DNA of 64,000 nt, taken from positions 2,666,001 through 2,730,000 of the forward strand of contig NZ_CP017715.1 in the NCBI RefSeq assembly GCF_001854125.1, written 5' to 3'. A program made the translations under genes and the position numbers. A model generated the notes under the pieces. The model searched no databases and was not told the DNA's origin. It saw only the letters and a list, made by a program, of their open reading frames with translations. The stretch comes from Marinobacter salinus. GTDB taxonomy: Bacteria > Pseudomonadota > Gammaproteobacteria > Pseudomonadales > Oleiphilaceae. Shown here in pieces: positions 48,774-57,736 of the stretch (position 1 is its first letter; every line of letters starts with the position of its first letter).

Positions 48774-49562
48774 ATCAAACGCTATACACGCCCCCAGGTT
48801 TTGATTCTCTCCGGACTGGACCCGTCCGGTGGCGCGGGCATTCAGGCAGATATACAAGCAATTACCTCACTGGGCTGCCATCCCCTGCCCGTTGTGACAT
48901 GCCTTACAGTGCAGGACACTGTCAACGTCTATGCCGCGGAAGCCCTTAATGCTGAATTGATCCGCCAGCAGTTGGAGTGTATCGCCGCAGACGCACCAAT
49001 TCATGCCATCAAAACCGGCGCACTGGGCAATGCCGACATAGTGGACGTGCTGGTGGACTTCATCGGGAAGCACCCGGGAATCCCCTTGATCACCGACCCG
49101 GTCATCAAGGCAGCTGGCGGTGGAGACCTTGCCGACGAAGTTCTGATTTCAGCAATGAAGGACCGCCTTTTCCCGCTTGCCGAGATGATCACCCCGAATG
49201 GAATCGAACTTAGCATGCTGGGTGACAGCGCCGATCCGGAACAGGCCGCCCGGCACCTTATGAAAACCGGCTGCTCATCGGTCTTTGCTACTGGAGGCCA
49301 TGGCACGGGCCTGCATATTACCAACACTCTGTTCAACCACGCTCCAGAGCCCATGACCTGGGAAATCGAGCGTATCGGAGGTGAGTACCATGGTACCGGA
49401 TGCACCTTGGCGGCGGCGATTGCTGCGGGTAGGGCCAGCGGCCTGTCCCAGCGGGCAGCCATCTCCCAGGCACAGAATTATGTGAACCGGGCGATCCTCC
49501 ATGCACTGGAGGTAGGCAAAGGTCAGCCGGTACCAGACCGGGGGATCCTTTGGGAACGATGA
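48774..49562 (+). CDS. thiD: HMP / HMP-phosphate kinase ThiD (apparent AUC start)
   Basis: ThiD phosphorylates the pyrimidine precursor of thiamine twice. The core is clear: LILSGLDPSGGAGIQADIQA near the start and GTGCTLAAAIA near the end. No ATG, GTG or TTG has a ribosome-binding site. The perfect AAGGAG at 48761-48766, overlapping the hemJ stop, stands 7 bases before an in-frame ATC (48774-48776), giving 262 residues beginning [I/M]KRYTRPQVLILSG. The first standard start codon is a TTG at 48801 (253 residues), without a ribosome-binding site. It overlaps thiE by four bases. Confidence 0.9.
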   Translation: MKRYTRPQVLILSGLDPSGGAGIQADIQAITSLGCHPLPVVTCLTVQDTVNVYAAEALNAELIRQQLECIAADAPIHAIKTGALGNADIVDVLVDFIGKHPGIPLITDPVIKAAGGGDLADEVLISAMKDRLFPLAEMITPNGIELSMLGDSADPEQAARHLMKTGCSSVFATGGHGTGLHITNTLFNHAPEPMTWEIERIGGEYHGTGCTLAAAIAAGRASGLSQRAAISQAQNYVNRAILHALEVGKGQPVPDRGILWER

Positions 49563-50218
49563 GCTTAACCGCACGTCCGGGCCTGTATGCGGTTACCGAC
49601 AGCCGGCTGACTCCTCCTGACTTACTCCTCGCCTCGGTAGAAGCCGCTCTGCGAGGCGGTGCGATTTTGGTACAATACCGGGAAAAGTCAGCGCCCATGG
49701 CTGACCGGCTCCGACAGGCTCTGGATTTGCAGGCGGTTTGCCGGAATGCTGGCGTGCCGTTGCTGATCAACGACGATGTACACTTGGCCAGACGCTCGGG
49801 TGCGGCTGGTGTTCACCTCGGCCAGACCGACGGTTCGCAGACAGAGGCGCGACACATACTCGGCGAAGAAGCGATCATTGGCATCACCTGTCACGGAAGT
49901 ATTGAACTGGCTGAGACGGCGGACGCAGCCGGCGCAACGTACCTGGCGTTTGGGCGATTTTATAGTTCCGGCACCAAACCTGGGGCCCCTGCGGCCAGCC
50001 CTTCCGTGCTGACCAACGCCAGACAGTTCCGCCGCCCGCTCACAGCCATTGGAGGAATCACCGTTGATAATGGTGAACCTCTGATCCGGGCCGGAGCGGA
50101 CATGCTGGCTGTGGTAGGCGGTTTGTTCGGTGGCAGCCCAGAGGACATCGAGCGGCGCGCCAAAGCGTTTACGCGCCTGTTCCAGCAACATCATCCACTT
50201 TTTTCACTTTCCAGATAA
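49559..50218 (+). CDS. thiE: Thiamine-phosphate synthase
   Basis: ThiE joins HMP-PP and thiazole phosphate to thiamine phosphate. The ATG at 49559 overlaps the thiD stop (ATGA) and gives 219 residues. The product is a TIM-barrel with the family signatures VQYREKS, LLINDDVHLA, GVHLGQTDG and ITAIGGI-like LTAIGGITVDN. It lies between thiD and hemL, the same order as in Pseudomonas. Confidence 0.95.
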   Translation: MSLTARPGLYAVTDSRLTPPDLLLASVEAALRGGAILVQYREKSAPMADRLRQALDLQAVCRNAGVPLLINDDVHLARRSGAAGVHLGQTDGSQTEARHILGEEAIIGITCHGSIELAETADAAGATYLAFGRFYSSGTKPGAPAASPSVLTNARQFRRPLTAIGGITVDNGEPLIRAGADMLAVVGGLFGGSPEDIERRAKAFTRLFQQHHPLFSLSR

Positions 50219-50233
50219 CAGGAACCCAGACCC

Positions 50234-51514
50234 ATGACACACTCCGAAACCCTCTTCGAAGAAGCTCAGAAGTACATTCCGGGCGGTGTGAATTCCCCGG
50301 TCCGGGCTTTTCGTGGCGTGGGCGGTACGCCAGTGTTCTTCAAACACGCCGAAGGTGCCTACCTGTACGATGAAGATGATCGCCGCTATATCGATTACAT
50401 CGGCTCTTGGGGTCCGATGATTCTTGGTCACTCGGACCCGCGCATCAAAAAAGCCCTGCATGCCCAGGTCGACCTGGGCATCGGCTATGGCGCCCCGACC
50501 TCCATCGAAACCGACATGGCCAAGAAGGTCTGTGAACTGGTCCCGTCGATTGAGCTGGTACGCATGGTGAATTCCGGTACCGAAGCAACCATGAGTGCGA
50601 TTCGTCTTGCACGGGGCTACACAGGGCGGGACAAGATCGTCAAATTTGAGGGCTGCTACCATGGCCATGTGGATTCGCTGTTGGTAAAAGCCGGCTCCGG
50701 CGCTCTGACCCTTGGCGTGCCAAATTCACCCGGCATCCCCGCGAGTCTCGCCAAACACACCCTGACCCTTACGTTCAATGACATCGACAGCGTGCGCGAA
50801 ACGTTTGCGGCGATGGGAGACGAGATCGCCGCCATCATTGTTGAACCGGTGGCCGGCAACATGAATTGCATCCCGCCTGTACCGGGCTTCCTGGAAGGCT
50901 TACGGGAAGTCTGCGACGAACACGGAACCGTACTGATTTTTGATGAAGTTATGACGGGATTCCGGGTATCTCTTGGGGGTGCCCAAGGCCTCTATGGTGT
51001 GACGCCTGACCTGACCGCGCTGGGTAAAGTTATTGGCGGCGGCCTTCCGGTTGGTGCCTTCGGCGGCAAGCGAGAAATCATGGAGCATATTTCGCCTCTT
51101 GGCCCGGTGTATCAGGCCGGCACCCTCAGCGGTAATCCGCTTGCCATGTGCGCGGGTCTGACTACCCTGAATGCCATTTCCGAACCGGGCTTTCACGATC
51201 GACTGACGGAGAAAACCATCGCGGTCCGCGATGGCATCAAGGCAGCGGCCGACGCCGCGGGCATCCCATTGGCCGTTCAGAGCGCAGGCGCCATGTTTGG
51301 GTTTTTCTTTACAGAGGAAGAAACAGTCAATCGTTTCGATCAGGTAATGGGTTGTGATGTGGAGCGATTCAAGAAGTTCTTCCAGGGCATGCTCAAGGAG
51401 GGCGTTTATCTGGCCCCGTCGGCTTTCGAGGCCGGCTTTACGAGTGCAGCCCTCACCGATGCCGACATAGAGCATACCATTGAGGCGGCACGCAAGGTGA
51501 TGGCGACACTCTGA
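50234..51514 (+). CDS. hemL: Glutamate-1-semialdehyde 2,1-aminomutase
   Basis: HemL makes 5-aminolevulinate from glutamate-1-semialdehyde, the first committed step of heme synthesis. The 426-residue product belongs to PLP class III aminotransferases; the PLP lysine is Lys265 in [16 protein letters not shown]. It follows thiE by 15 bp. A perfect palindrome lies 20 bp past the stop. Confidence 0.97.
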   Translation: MTHSETLFEEAQKYIPGGVNSPVRAFRGVGGTPVFFKHAEGAYLYDEDDRRYIDYIGSWGPMILGHSDPRIKKALHAQVDLGIGYGAPTSIETDMAKKVCELVPSIELVRMVNSGTEATMSAIRLARGYTGRDKIVKFEGCYHGHVDSLLVKAGSGALTLGVPNSPGIPASLAKHTLTLTFNDIDSVRETFAAMGDEIAAIIVEPVAGNMNCIPPVPGFLEGLREVCDEHGTVLIFDEVMTGFRVSLGGAQGLYGVTPDLTALGKVIGGGLPVGAFGGKREIMEHISPLGPVYQAGTLSGNPLAMCAGLTTLNAISEPGFHDRLTEKTIAVRDGIKAAADAAGIPLAVQSAGAMFGFFFTEEETVNRFDQVMGCDVERFKKFFQGMLKEGVYLAPSAFEAGFTSAALTDADIEHTIEAARKVMATL

Positions 51515-51534
51515 CCCACCCCCTCGAACACTGA

Positions 51535-51560
51535 CCCCGCATGACACATGTCATGCGGGG
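51535..51560. other. Perfect palindrome after hemL
   Basis: CCCCGCATGACA and TGTCATGCGGGG are perfect inverted arms around a 2-base centre. No T-run follows on either strand. It could be a Rho-independent-like RNA end lacking its U-tract, or a protein-binding site; position alone favours a role at the hemL 3' end. Confidence 0.6.
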
Positions 51561-51794
51561 CCATCGTAGTGATCCTTGTCACAGCTTGGGAGCGAATCCT
51601 TTCATTGTGCCTCTTGTGACATTGACTTACGGGCCCCTCCGGTCAAATTATGGTCAGATCTCAGTCGAGATGCTCTGACGGCAACAATCTAACAATCACA
51701 ACACAGAAGTCAGCGCACGGAAGCCCTTACTCTGCCCGGTCGGGTGGATGCAGTAAGAGAAGCAGTCTCTGGAGCAGCCCGTTAGGTTGAGCCG

Positions 51795-52757
<963 letters not shown>

Positions 52758-52773
52758 GATGCCGGATTCACTG

Positions 52774-52795
52774 GCCCCGGCATCCGTGCCGGGGC
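52774..52795. other. Hairpin between convergent lipase and TPR-barrel genes
   Basis: GCCCCGGCA and TGCCGGGGC are 9-bp GC-rich arms with a 4-base loop, touching the stop of the minus-strand gene. No T-run follows on either side, so it may act as an RNA end stabiliser or a weak terminator. Confidence 0.5.
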
Positions 52796-54117
52796 TAGAA
52801 CACCCCTTCCAACGTCCCCATGAGCATGTGCCTGCGATAACTGTATCGACTGATCCCACTTACGTTATCCAGCACTGTCCACTCGACTCTCAACAGCCAC
52901 CGCTCATCCAGCCGGCTTTCCAGAAACAGGCCGGCCTCAACCCGTTTATCTGTACGACGCTCAGTGACCAGTGCGCCATCCACCAGCAGGACGTGGGAAT
53001 CACGATACCGACTGTATCTGAAGGAGCCAATCCAGCCGGCAGTGACTGCCGGACGCAGGTCATAGCTCCCCGTCAGTTCAACTTTGTGGTGTTCGGGAGA
53101 GACACTGACAAACTGATCACCAGCCTGGAGGTCGCGTCGATCATTGACTTCCCAGGAGTATTGCCCCCTCAGTCTCCAATCGCCGGATCGCCTCACTGCA
53201 GAAAGACCCAGTCGGTAAAACTGTCCATCATACGACTCGAACTCGCTGCCGCCGGTGACCTGCGCAAACGCCAGAGACAAAGAGCAATCGGTGAACATGA
53301 ACTGCCCGGGACAGGTCTGCCAGCGCCGCCCCCCTTCTATGCCAAAACGACGCTCGAACTCATCGGAATCAAACCACGACTGACTGAGCGTTAATGCCCC
53401 GCCGATTGAAGACGCATCCAGGTTCCGGCTCCAGGCCAACTTGCCTTCCATCAACTCTGTGTTGTAGCTATTTTTCGAAGGGTATTGGCGGGCGTAAGCA
53501 GCCCCTTCCAGAGCCAGGCGCCCCCCTTCCAGTACTGACAGATCAATTGAACCGGCTGCGAGTGCATCGACGAAAGCACCCCCTTGACTGGAGGTCACTG
53601 ATTCCGGAAGTCCGGCAATATTACTGTCATAACCAGCGGAAAGGGCCAGATAGCCGATGCCGGCGGCGGGCCATCGTGATCCTGGCTCCGCCGACAATGT
53701 TTCAAGTTGTATCAAGGCCAGTCTGCGAAGCTTTTCCGGAGAGGCTGGGGCGCTGACCTCAAGAAACCAGTCCCTCGCGGAAGCTCTGTTCCCCGTGGCG
53801 AGCGCAACAAGACCAAGATTGTAGCTGGCCAGAATACGATGGTCGGTCGACAGTAGCTTGCGAAAGCTGGCTTCCGCTGCGGAATATTGACCCAGCCTGT
53901 AGTACACGACGCCGAGGTTGTAGTTCAGGGAGACGGTCTCGATGCCACCGGCCCGGGCAGCTTCGAAGACTTTACGAGCTTCCTCAAGGTCACCGGATTG
54001 AAACCGTTCAACCCCAAGCGCGACAACATCTGCCGGGGAGGCCCGTTCGGTCGCAGACGACAGGGAGGGTGCCACCAATAGCAGCCAGCACACAATGGTT
54101 AGCCGAGACACCAGCAA
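52795..54117 (-). CDS. Outer-membrane TPR / beta-barrel protein
   Basis: The 440-residue product has a signal peptide (about 1-22), TPR-like helical repeats (about 30-150, with LNYNLGVVYYRLGQYSAAEASF) and a C-terminal half of alternating beta-strands ending in Phe, as outer-membrane barrels do. The overall plan, a periplasmic TPR domain plus barrel, resembles surface-protein exporters of the Slam/DUF560 type, but I cannot confirm that family. It lies 128 bp downstream of the sigma/anti-sigma cassette on the same strand, after a hairpin at 54171-54193. A -10-like TATACT (54203-54198) could give it its own promoter. Confidence 0.7.
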   Translation of the reverse strand: MLVSRLTIVCWLLLVAPSLSSATERASPADVVALGVERFQSGDLEEARKVFEAARAGGIETVSLNYNLGVVYYRLGQYSAAEASFRKLLSTDHRILASYNLGLVALATGNRASARDWFLEVSAPASPEKLRRLALIQLETLSAEPGSRWPAAGIGYLALSAGYDSNIAGLPESVTSSQGGAFVDALAAGSIDLSVLEGGRLALEGAAYARQYPSKNSYNTELMEGKLAWSRNLDASSIGGALTLSQSWFDSDEFERRFGIEGGRRWQTCPGQFMFTDCSLSLAFAQVTGGSEFESYDGQFYRLGLSAVRRSGDWRLRGQYSWEVNDRRDLQAGDQFVSVSPEHHKVELTGSYDLRPAVTAGWIGSFRYSRYRDSHVLLVDGALVTERRTDKRVEAGLFLESRLDERWLLRVEWTVLDNVSGISRYSYRRHMLMGTLEGVF

Positions 54118-54245
54118 ACAGCATGCTCCGGAGTCAAATGAGAAGTAGGAACCGGTGAACGCAAAGTGCCAGCGTTACCGAGCAGATAACGCTGAGGAGT
54201 ATAGCAAGGTATGACAGGGAAATTGTCGCAGAGGTCCGAGTCGGC

Positions 54246-54650
54246 TCAGCGATTAAGGCCGGGCGGACCGTCCTTCTGCAGCTCCTGGACCTGCTCGATC
54301 AGTTCAGAAGGCCGCTTCGCTTTTTCCCGCATCGAATCAACGGTCTCCCTGGATTGACGAACATCCTCAGCAACCGATTGCCCAAAATCACGATTACCGG
54401 GACCGGACTCACCCGACCGGCCTACCCCCTGAACCTTCTGGCGGTCGGCTGGTGGCCGCGATTCAAGTGAAGCCGCCTCGGGCAGCTTAATCTGGCGCAC
54501 AACAGAACCGGTAATATCGGAGTCGTCTAGGACCATACGCATGGTGACGTCCAGATCGTCATTACCCGACGCGGTCACTGACAGGGCAAGCCCCGTGATT
54601 AAAATACCGCACTGGAGCCAGGCTCTAAGTCCCGAAAAATCTGGTTTCAT
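54246..54650 (-). CDS. Small exported protein of the sigma-factor cassette
   Basis: The 134-residue product has an N-terminal signal peptide or anchor (about 10-27) and a polar, charged remainder rich in Arg, Glu and Gln, with a probable helix near the end. I recognise no family. Its start overlaps the anti-sigma stop by four bases, so it is co-translated with the ECF sigma/anti-sigma pair and may sense or modulate it. Confidence 0.7.
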   Translation of the reverse strand: MKPDFSGLRAWLQCGILITGLALSVTASGNDDLDVTMRMVLDDSDITGSVVRQIKLPEAASLESRPPADRQKVQGVGRSGESGPGNRDFGQSVAEDVRQSRETVDSMREKAKRPSELIEQVQELQKDGPPGLNR

Positions 54651-55348
54651 GATGCCGGCCCCTCTCTGCCAACACTTTCATCATCCGGGATCATCACCCG
54701 AAATGTCTTTTGACGCTCACCGGTGTCAAGCCGGGCCGTCAGCTCGCCTGAACCGGGAAACAAAACCTTCAGAGGCAATGCGAGAACATTTTCACCGGCC
54801 TCCAGGCTCACTTTCCAGCTTACTTCCTGGCGCCCCGGCAAGGAGGCAAGTTCGACGTTCGGAGGCAACTGAAGGGTCAAGGTTACATTCTCAAGTGGCA
54901 TCCCCGAACGAAACGCCAGACGAACGGATCGTTCAACCGGCCCGCCCGGAGCGACCAAGCCCTCTGTCGCCTGGCCTTCTGTCTCTGTCGATTCTGCGAC
55001 AACTGTTGCATTACCCCCGAGCTCCTCTCCCTTGAACATCGCGCCAAGAGAAATACCGAACGCCAGAGCAGCTGCTACCGCCCCCCCCATTACAGTGTGA
55101 CTCCAACCCTTCCGCGCGTGGGCTTCCCGACCGGTAGCCGCAGCCAGAACGCGTGACTGAAAATCCGCTGAAGGCATCGGGATTTCTGTCTTCTCATGCA
55201 AACATCCGTTCAGAGTCTGCTCAGATTCGAACCGCGCCATACATGAAGGGCAGGTACGCAAATGCTGCGCGATCTGCTCGCGCTGCGGCTCTGCAAGCTC
55301 ATTGTGAATGTAAGCGACAAGGCTTACCCGGATTTCCCGACAGGACAT
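54647..55348 (-). CDS. Zinc-finger anti-sigma factor
   Basis: The 233-residue product has a ZAS-type anti-sigma domain with Cys3, His29, Cys33 and Cys36 (HLRTCPSC), a membrane segment at about 85-104 and a periplasmic beta-rich domain. It would hold the adjacent ECF sigma factor inactive at the membrane until a signal in the envelope releases it. The start at 55348 is preferred (GAGGTG 6 bases upstream); an ATG two codons earlier (55354) is possible. It begins 10 bp past the sigma gene stop. Confidence 0.85.
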   Translation of the reverse strand: MSCREIRVSLVAYIHNELAEPQREQIAQHLRTCPSCMARFESEQTLNGCLHEKTEIPMPSADFQSRVLAAATGREAHARKGWSHTVMGGAVAAALAFGISLGAMFKGEELGGNATVVAESTETEGQATEGLVAPGGPVERSVRLAFRSGMPLENVTLTLQLPPNVELASLPGRQEVSWKVSLEAGENVLALPLKVLFPGSGELTARLDTGERQKTFRVMIPDDESVGREGPAS

Positions 55349-55358
55349 AGTCATCACC

Positions 55359-55946
55359 TCATTCTCCCACACGTCCACCCCGGGGAATTGGTTCCAGCTC
55401 ACGCTGTAATTTTTTTCGCAGACCAGCCCGACACCGGTGCAGGCGGGACTTCACCGTGCCCAAGGGAATGTCGAGCACGGCTGCAATATCTTCCTGACGC
55501 CAACCATCAACATCGTGAAGCAGGAGCAAGGCGCGTTGATCCGGTGCAAGCGTCGCCAGAACACGGTCCAGCGCCGGGCGCAACCGAGCCTGTTCCAGCT
55601 GAATTTCCGGCCCCGCGTTATCCGATTCAAGGCTGTCGAGCCAGTCCGCATGGCTGTCCGGTGCGACGAGTTCGCTCAGGGGGCGATCCCCCTGTCGCCC
55701 CTTGCGTCGGACCTGATCGATAAATTGCCGATACAGGACCCGGTTCAGCCAGGGACGCAAACGGTCAACGGCCTCCAGCTCGTCAAGCCGGGGATAGAGT
55801 TTCACAACTACGTCCTGAACCAGATCCTCTGCATCCTGCTGCTGCCCGGCCAGCCGGTAGGCAAACCGGTACATGGCGTCCAGGTGGGGTTGAACCAGTG
55901 ACTCGAACCGCCTGTTTTTTGAGGATCTGAAAGGGATCAGGGGCAA
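55359..55946 (-). CDS. ECF-type RNA polymerase sigma factor
   Basis: The 195-residue product has sigma region 2 (YRLAGQQQDAEDLVQDVVVKLY, near 31-52, binds core and the -10) and region 4 (EDIAAVLDIPLGTVKSRLHR, binds the -35). Regions 1.1 and 3 are missing, as in ECF factors. The start is a TTG at 55946 with a weak AGGT site. It is the first gene of a sigma-anti-sigma-exported protein operon. Its target promoters are unknown. Confidence 0.9.
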   Translation of the reverse strand: MPLIPFRSSKNRRFESLVQPHLDAMYRFAYRLAGQQQDAEDLVQDVVVKLYPRLDELEAVDRLRPWLNRVLYRQFIDQVRRKGRQGDRPLSELVAPDSHADWLDSLESDNAGPEIQLEQARLRPALDRVLATLAPDQRALLLLHDVDGWRQEDIAAVLDIPLGTVKSRLHRCRAGLRKKLQRELEPIPRGGRVGE

Positions 55947-56075
55947 ACCGTTACTACCTGCTTGAGTATCTTCAGCCCGGAAGTCTATACCAGTTGCGCA
56001 CCCACTGCATTTGCCTCTTGATTCCGGCAGCTGGCAATTGTGGCAGCCACATTAGGAAGCGTTAACAAAATTCAC

Positions 56076-56100
56076 GGAACGCTGAGCATAGCCCGAGCGT
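56076..56100 (+). promoter_or_regulatory. Possible ECF-type promoter before the DUF4382 gene
   Basis: GGAAC (56076-56080), the usual -35 core for ECF sigma factors, is followed 17 bp later by CGT (56098-56100). It lies about 60 bp before the lipoprotein gene that diverges from the ECF sigma gene. The match is short, so it is only a hint that the sigma controls its neighbour. Confidence 0.25.
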
Positions 56101-56162
56101 GGTTGCAGAGTGAGTTAACGATTTACTCGGTATGTACCAAGCAATAGACCAAGGGGGTTTAT

Positions 56163-57095
56163 ATGAAGCGTTCCATCCGTTTTTTCACCGTCTCAGCTTT
56201 GGCAGCAGGTATTGCTGCCTGCGGCGGGGGTAGCGATGGCTCAGGCTCAACCGGCACAGTTTCCTTCGACGTAACCGACGCACCGGCCATGGAGTTCTCC
56301 AGTGTAACCGTCACATTTACCGGAATTTCCCTGAAGCCTCAGGATGGTGAATGGGTCGAGTTCAGTTTTGATGAACCCAAAACCTGGGATCTTCTGGATC
56401 TTCAGGGGGGCGTCAGCGAACCTCTCATTACCGATGAAGAAGTACCTGCCGGCCCATACTCTGAACTCCGACTTCTGGTTGATACCGGCGGCTCTTACGT
56501 AGAACTGGAAGCTGAACCGGGTATCGAAAAATCCCTGGCCGTGCCTTCCGGCCAACAGAGCGGACTGAAGCTCAAGGGCGAGTTCCTGGTAGCGGCGGAC
56601 ACCACCACCGACTTCACCATCGATTTCGACGTGAAAAAGTCCATCGTGAACCCGCAAGGCACATCTCTGGCAGACTATCTGCTCAAGCCGTCCCTGCGTC
56701 TGGTGAACAATCTGGAAGTGGGCTCCATCTCTGGTGAGGTGGACTACGTAACGCTAAGCCAGACCCGGGCGAATGATGCCGATCTTGCCGACTGCGCGAC
56801 AGGCTACGAAGGTGCCGTCTATATCTATGAGGGCATCAATGCCACGCCAACGGACATCAATGTGAACAGCGAGGAAGCCGGGCCATTGATGGCTGTTCCC
56901 GTGGCTGACGATGACTATGACGGCATCTATACCTACACAGCAGCATTTCTGACCGCCGGCGAATACACCATCAGCTACAGTTGTCAGCTGGATGACAACG
57001 AGACCGACGACGGCCTGGACTTTGAAGGCACGCAGAATGTGACTGTGGTTGCCAACACCAACGTTGAAGCGGACCCCATTCCGCTTTTGCCGTGA
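56163..57095 (+). CDS. DUF4382 lipoprotein
   Basis: The 310-residue product has a lipoprotein signal with the lipid-attached Cys20 (GIAAC followed by GGGS), then a DUF4382-like domain (about 30-190) that begins GTVSFDVTDAPAMEFSSV. The C-terminal part is acidic and beta-rich. It is predicted to be at the cell envelope; its function is unknown. It diverges from the ECF sigma operon and ends in a good terminator. Confidence 0.8.
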   Translation: MKRSIRFFTVSALAAGIAACGGGSDGSGSTGTVSFDVTDAPAMEFSSVTVTFTGISLKPQDGEWVEFSFDEPKTWDLLDLQGGVSEPLITDEEVPAGPYSELRLLVDTGGSYVELEAEPGIEKSLAVPSGQQSGLKLKGEFLVAADTTTDFTIDFDVKKSIVNPQGTSLADYLLKPSLRLVNNLEVGSISGEVDYVTLSQTRANDADLADCATGYEGAVYIYEGINATPTDINVNSEEAGPLMAVPVADDDYDGIYTYTAAFLTAGEYTISYSCQLDDNETDDGLDFEGTQNVTVVANTNVEADPIPLLP

Positions 57096-57119
57096 TCGGC
57101 TAAGCTATCACGGATAAGT

Positions 57120-57145
57120 GCCCCTGCAACCCAGGGGCTTTTTTT
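57120..57145 (+). terminator. Terminator of the DUF4382 lipoprotein gene
   Basis: A 7-bp stem (GCCCCTG / CAGGGGC) with a 5-base loop is followed by T7 on the plus strand, 25 bp beyond the stop. Confidence 0.92.
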
Positions 57146-57160
57146 CAGAGCGCCGGGTTT

Positions 57161-57736
57161 TCAGAGTGCCGAAGCTCGCGCCTCTGCCTGATCCGCACCT
57201 GCCACATTACCTCTTGCTCTTCGAATATCCGCCAGCAGCATCCACCCCGCCCGCTGCAAGCTGGAATCATTGCCGGCCAGGGATAACCCTTTCAGAGTGA
57301 ATTGCTCGGCCGATCCCAGCTGATCACTGGCGACATAGGCCTCGGAAAGCTTGAAATAGATTTCAGCGGCTCGGGGAGCAATACGCTGAGCCCGCTCAAG
57401 CCGGGCAATCGCTGCAGGCGCATCCCCCTGACGCAAAAGGTTGTCGGCTTCACGAACCAGACTGAGTGCTGCCGGGGACAGGCTATCGCCTGAATCCCGG
57501 TAACTCGGAGCAGTGGTGCGGGGCGCCGTTTCAGCCGGCTGGGACACTTCCGGCTGTTCACTCTTGCGCCATACTTCCGGTTTTTCAGGCTCACTGGCTG
57601 CTCTCGGCAGCTCAGGTGCTCTTGGCGCCTCGCCCCCGATCGGGACATAAATGGAACCCCCTGTACTGGAGGCACAACCTGCGAGGGTCAAGAGTACGGC
57701 CACCGCGCTCACACGAGTCAGAAAAAACGTCTTCAT
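57161..57736 (-). CDS. lpoP: TPR lipoprotein, likely LpoP-type PBP1b activator
   Basis: The 191-residue product has a lipobox (LAGC, Cys21), a proline-rich linker (about 35-80) and a TPR-like domain (about 85-190). It overlaps the mrcB stop by four bases. In Pseudomonas a TPR lipoprotein encoded directly after the PBP1b gene (LpoP) reaches from the outer membrane to activate PBP1b, replacing enterobacterial LpoB. Domain order and position fit LpoP well, but direct alignment was not possible. Confidence 0.78.
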   Translation of the reverse strand: MKTFFLTRVSAVAVLLTLAGCASSTGGSIYVPIGGEAPRAPELPRAASEPEKPEVWRKSEQPEVSQPAETAPRTTAPSYRDSGDSLSPAALSLVREADNLLRQGDAPAAIARLERAQRIAPRAAEIYFKLSEAYVASDQLGSAEQFTLKGLSLAGNDSSLQRAGWMLLADIRRARGNVAGADQAEARASAL

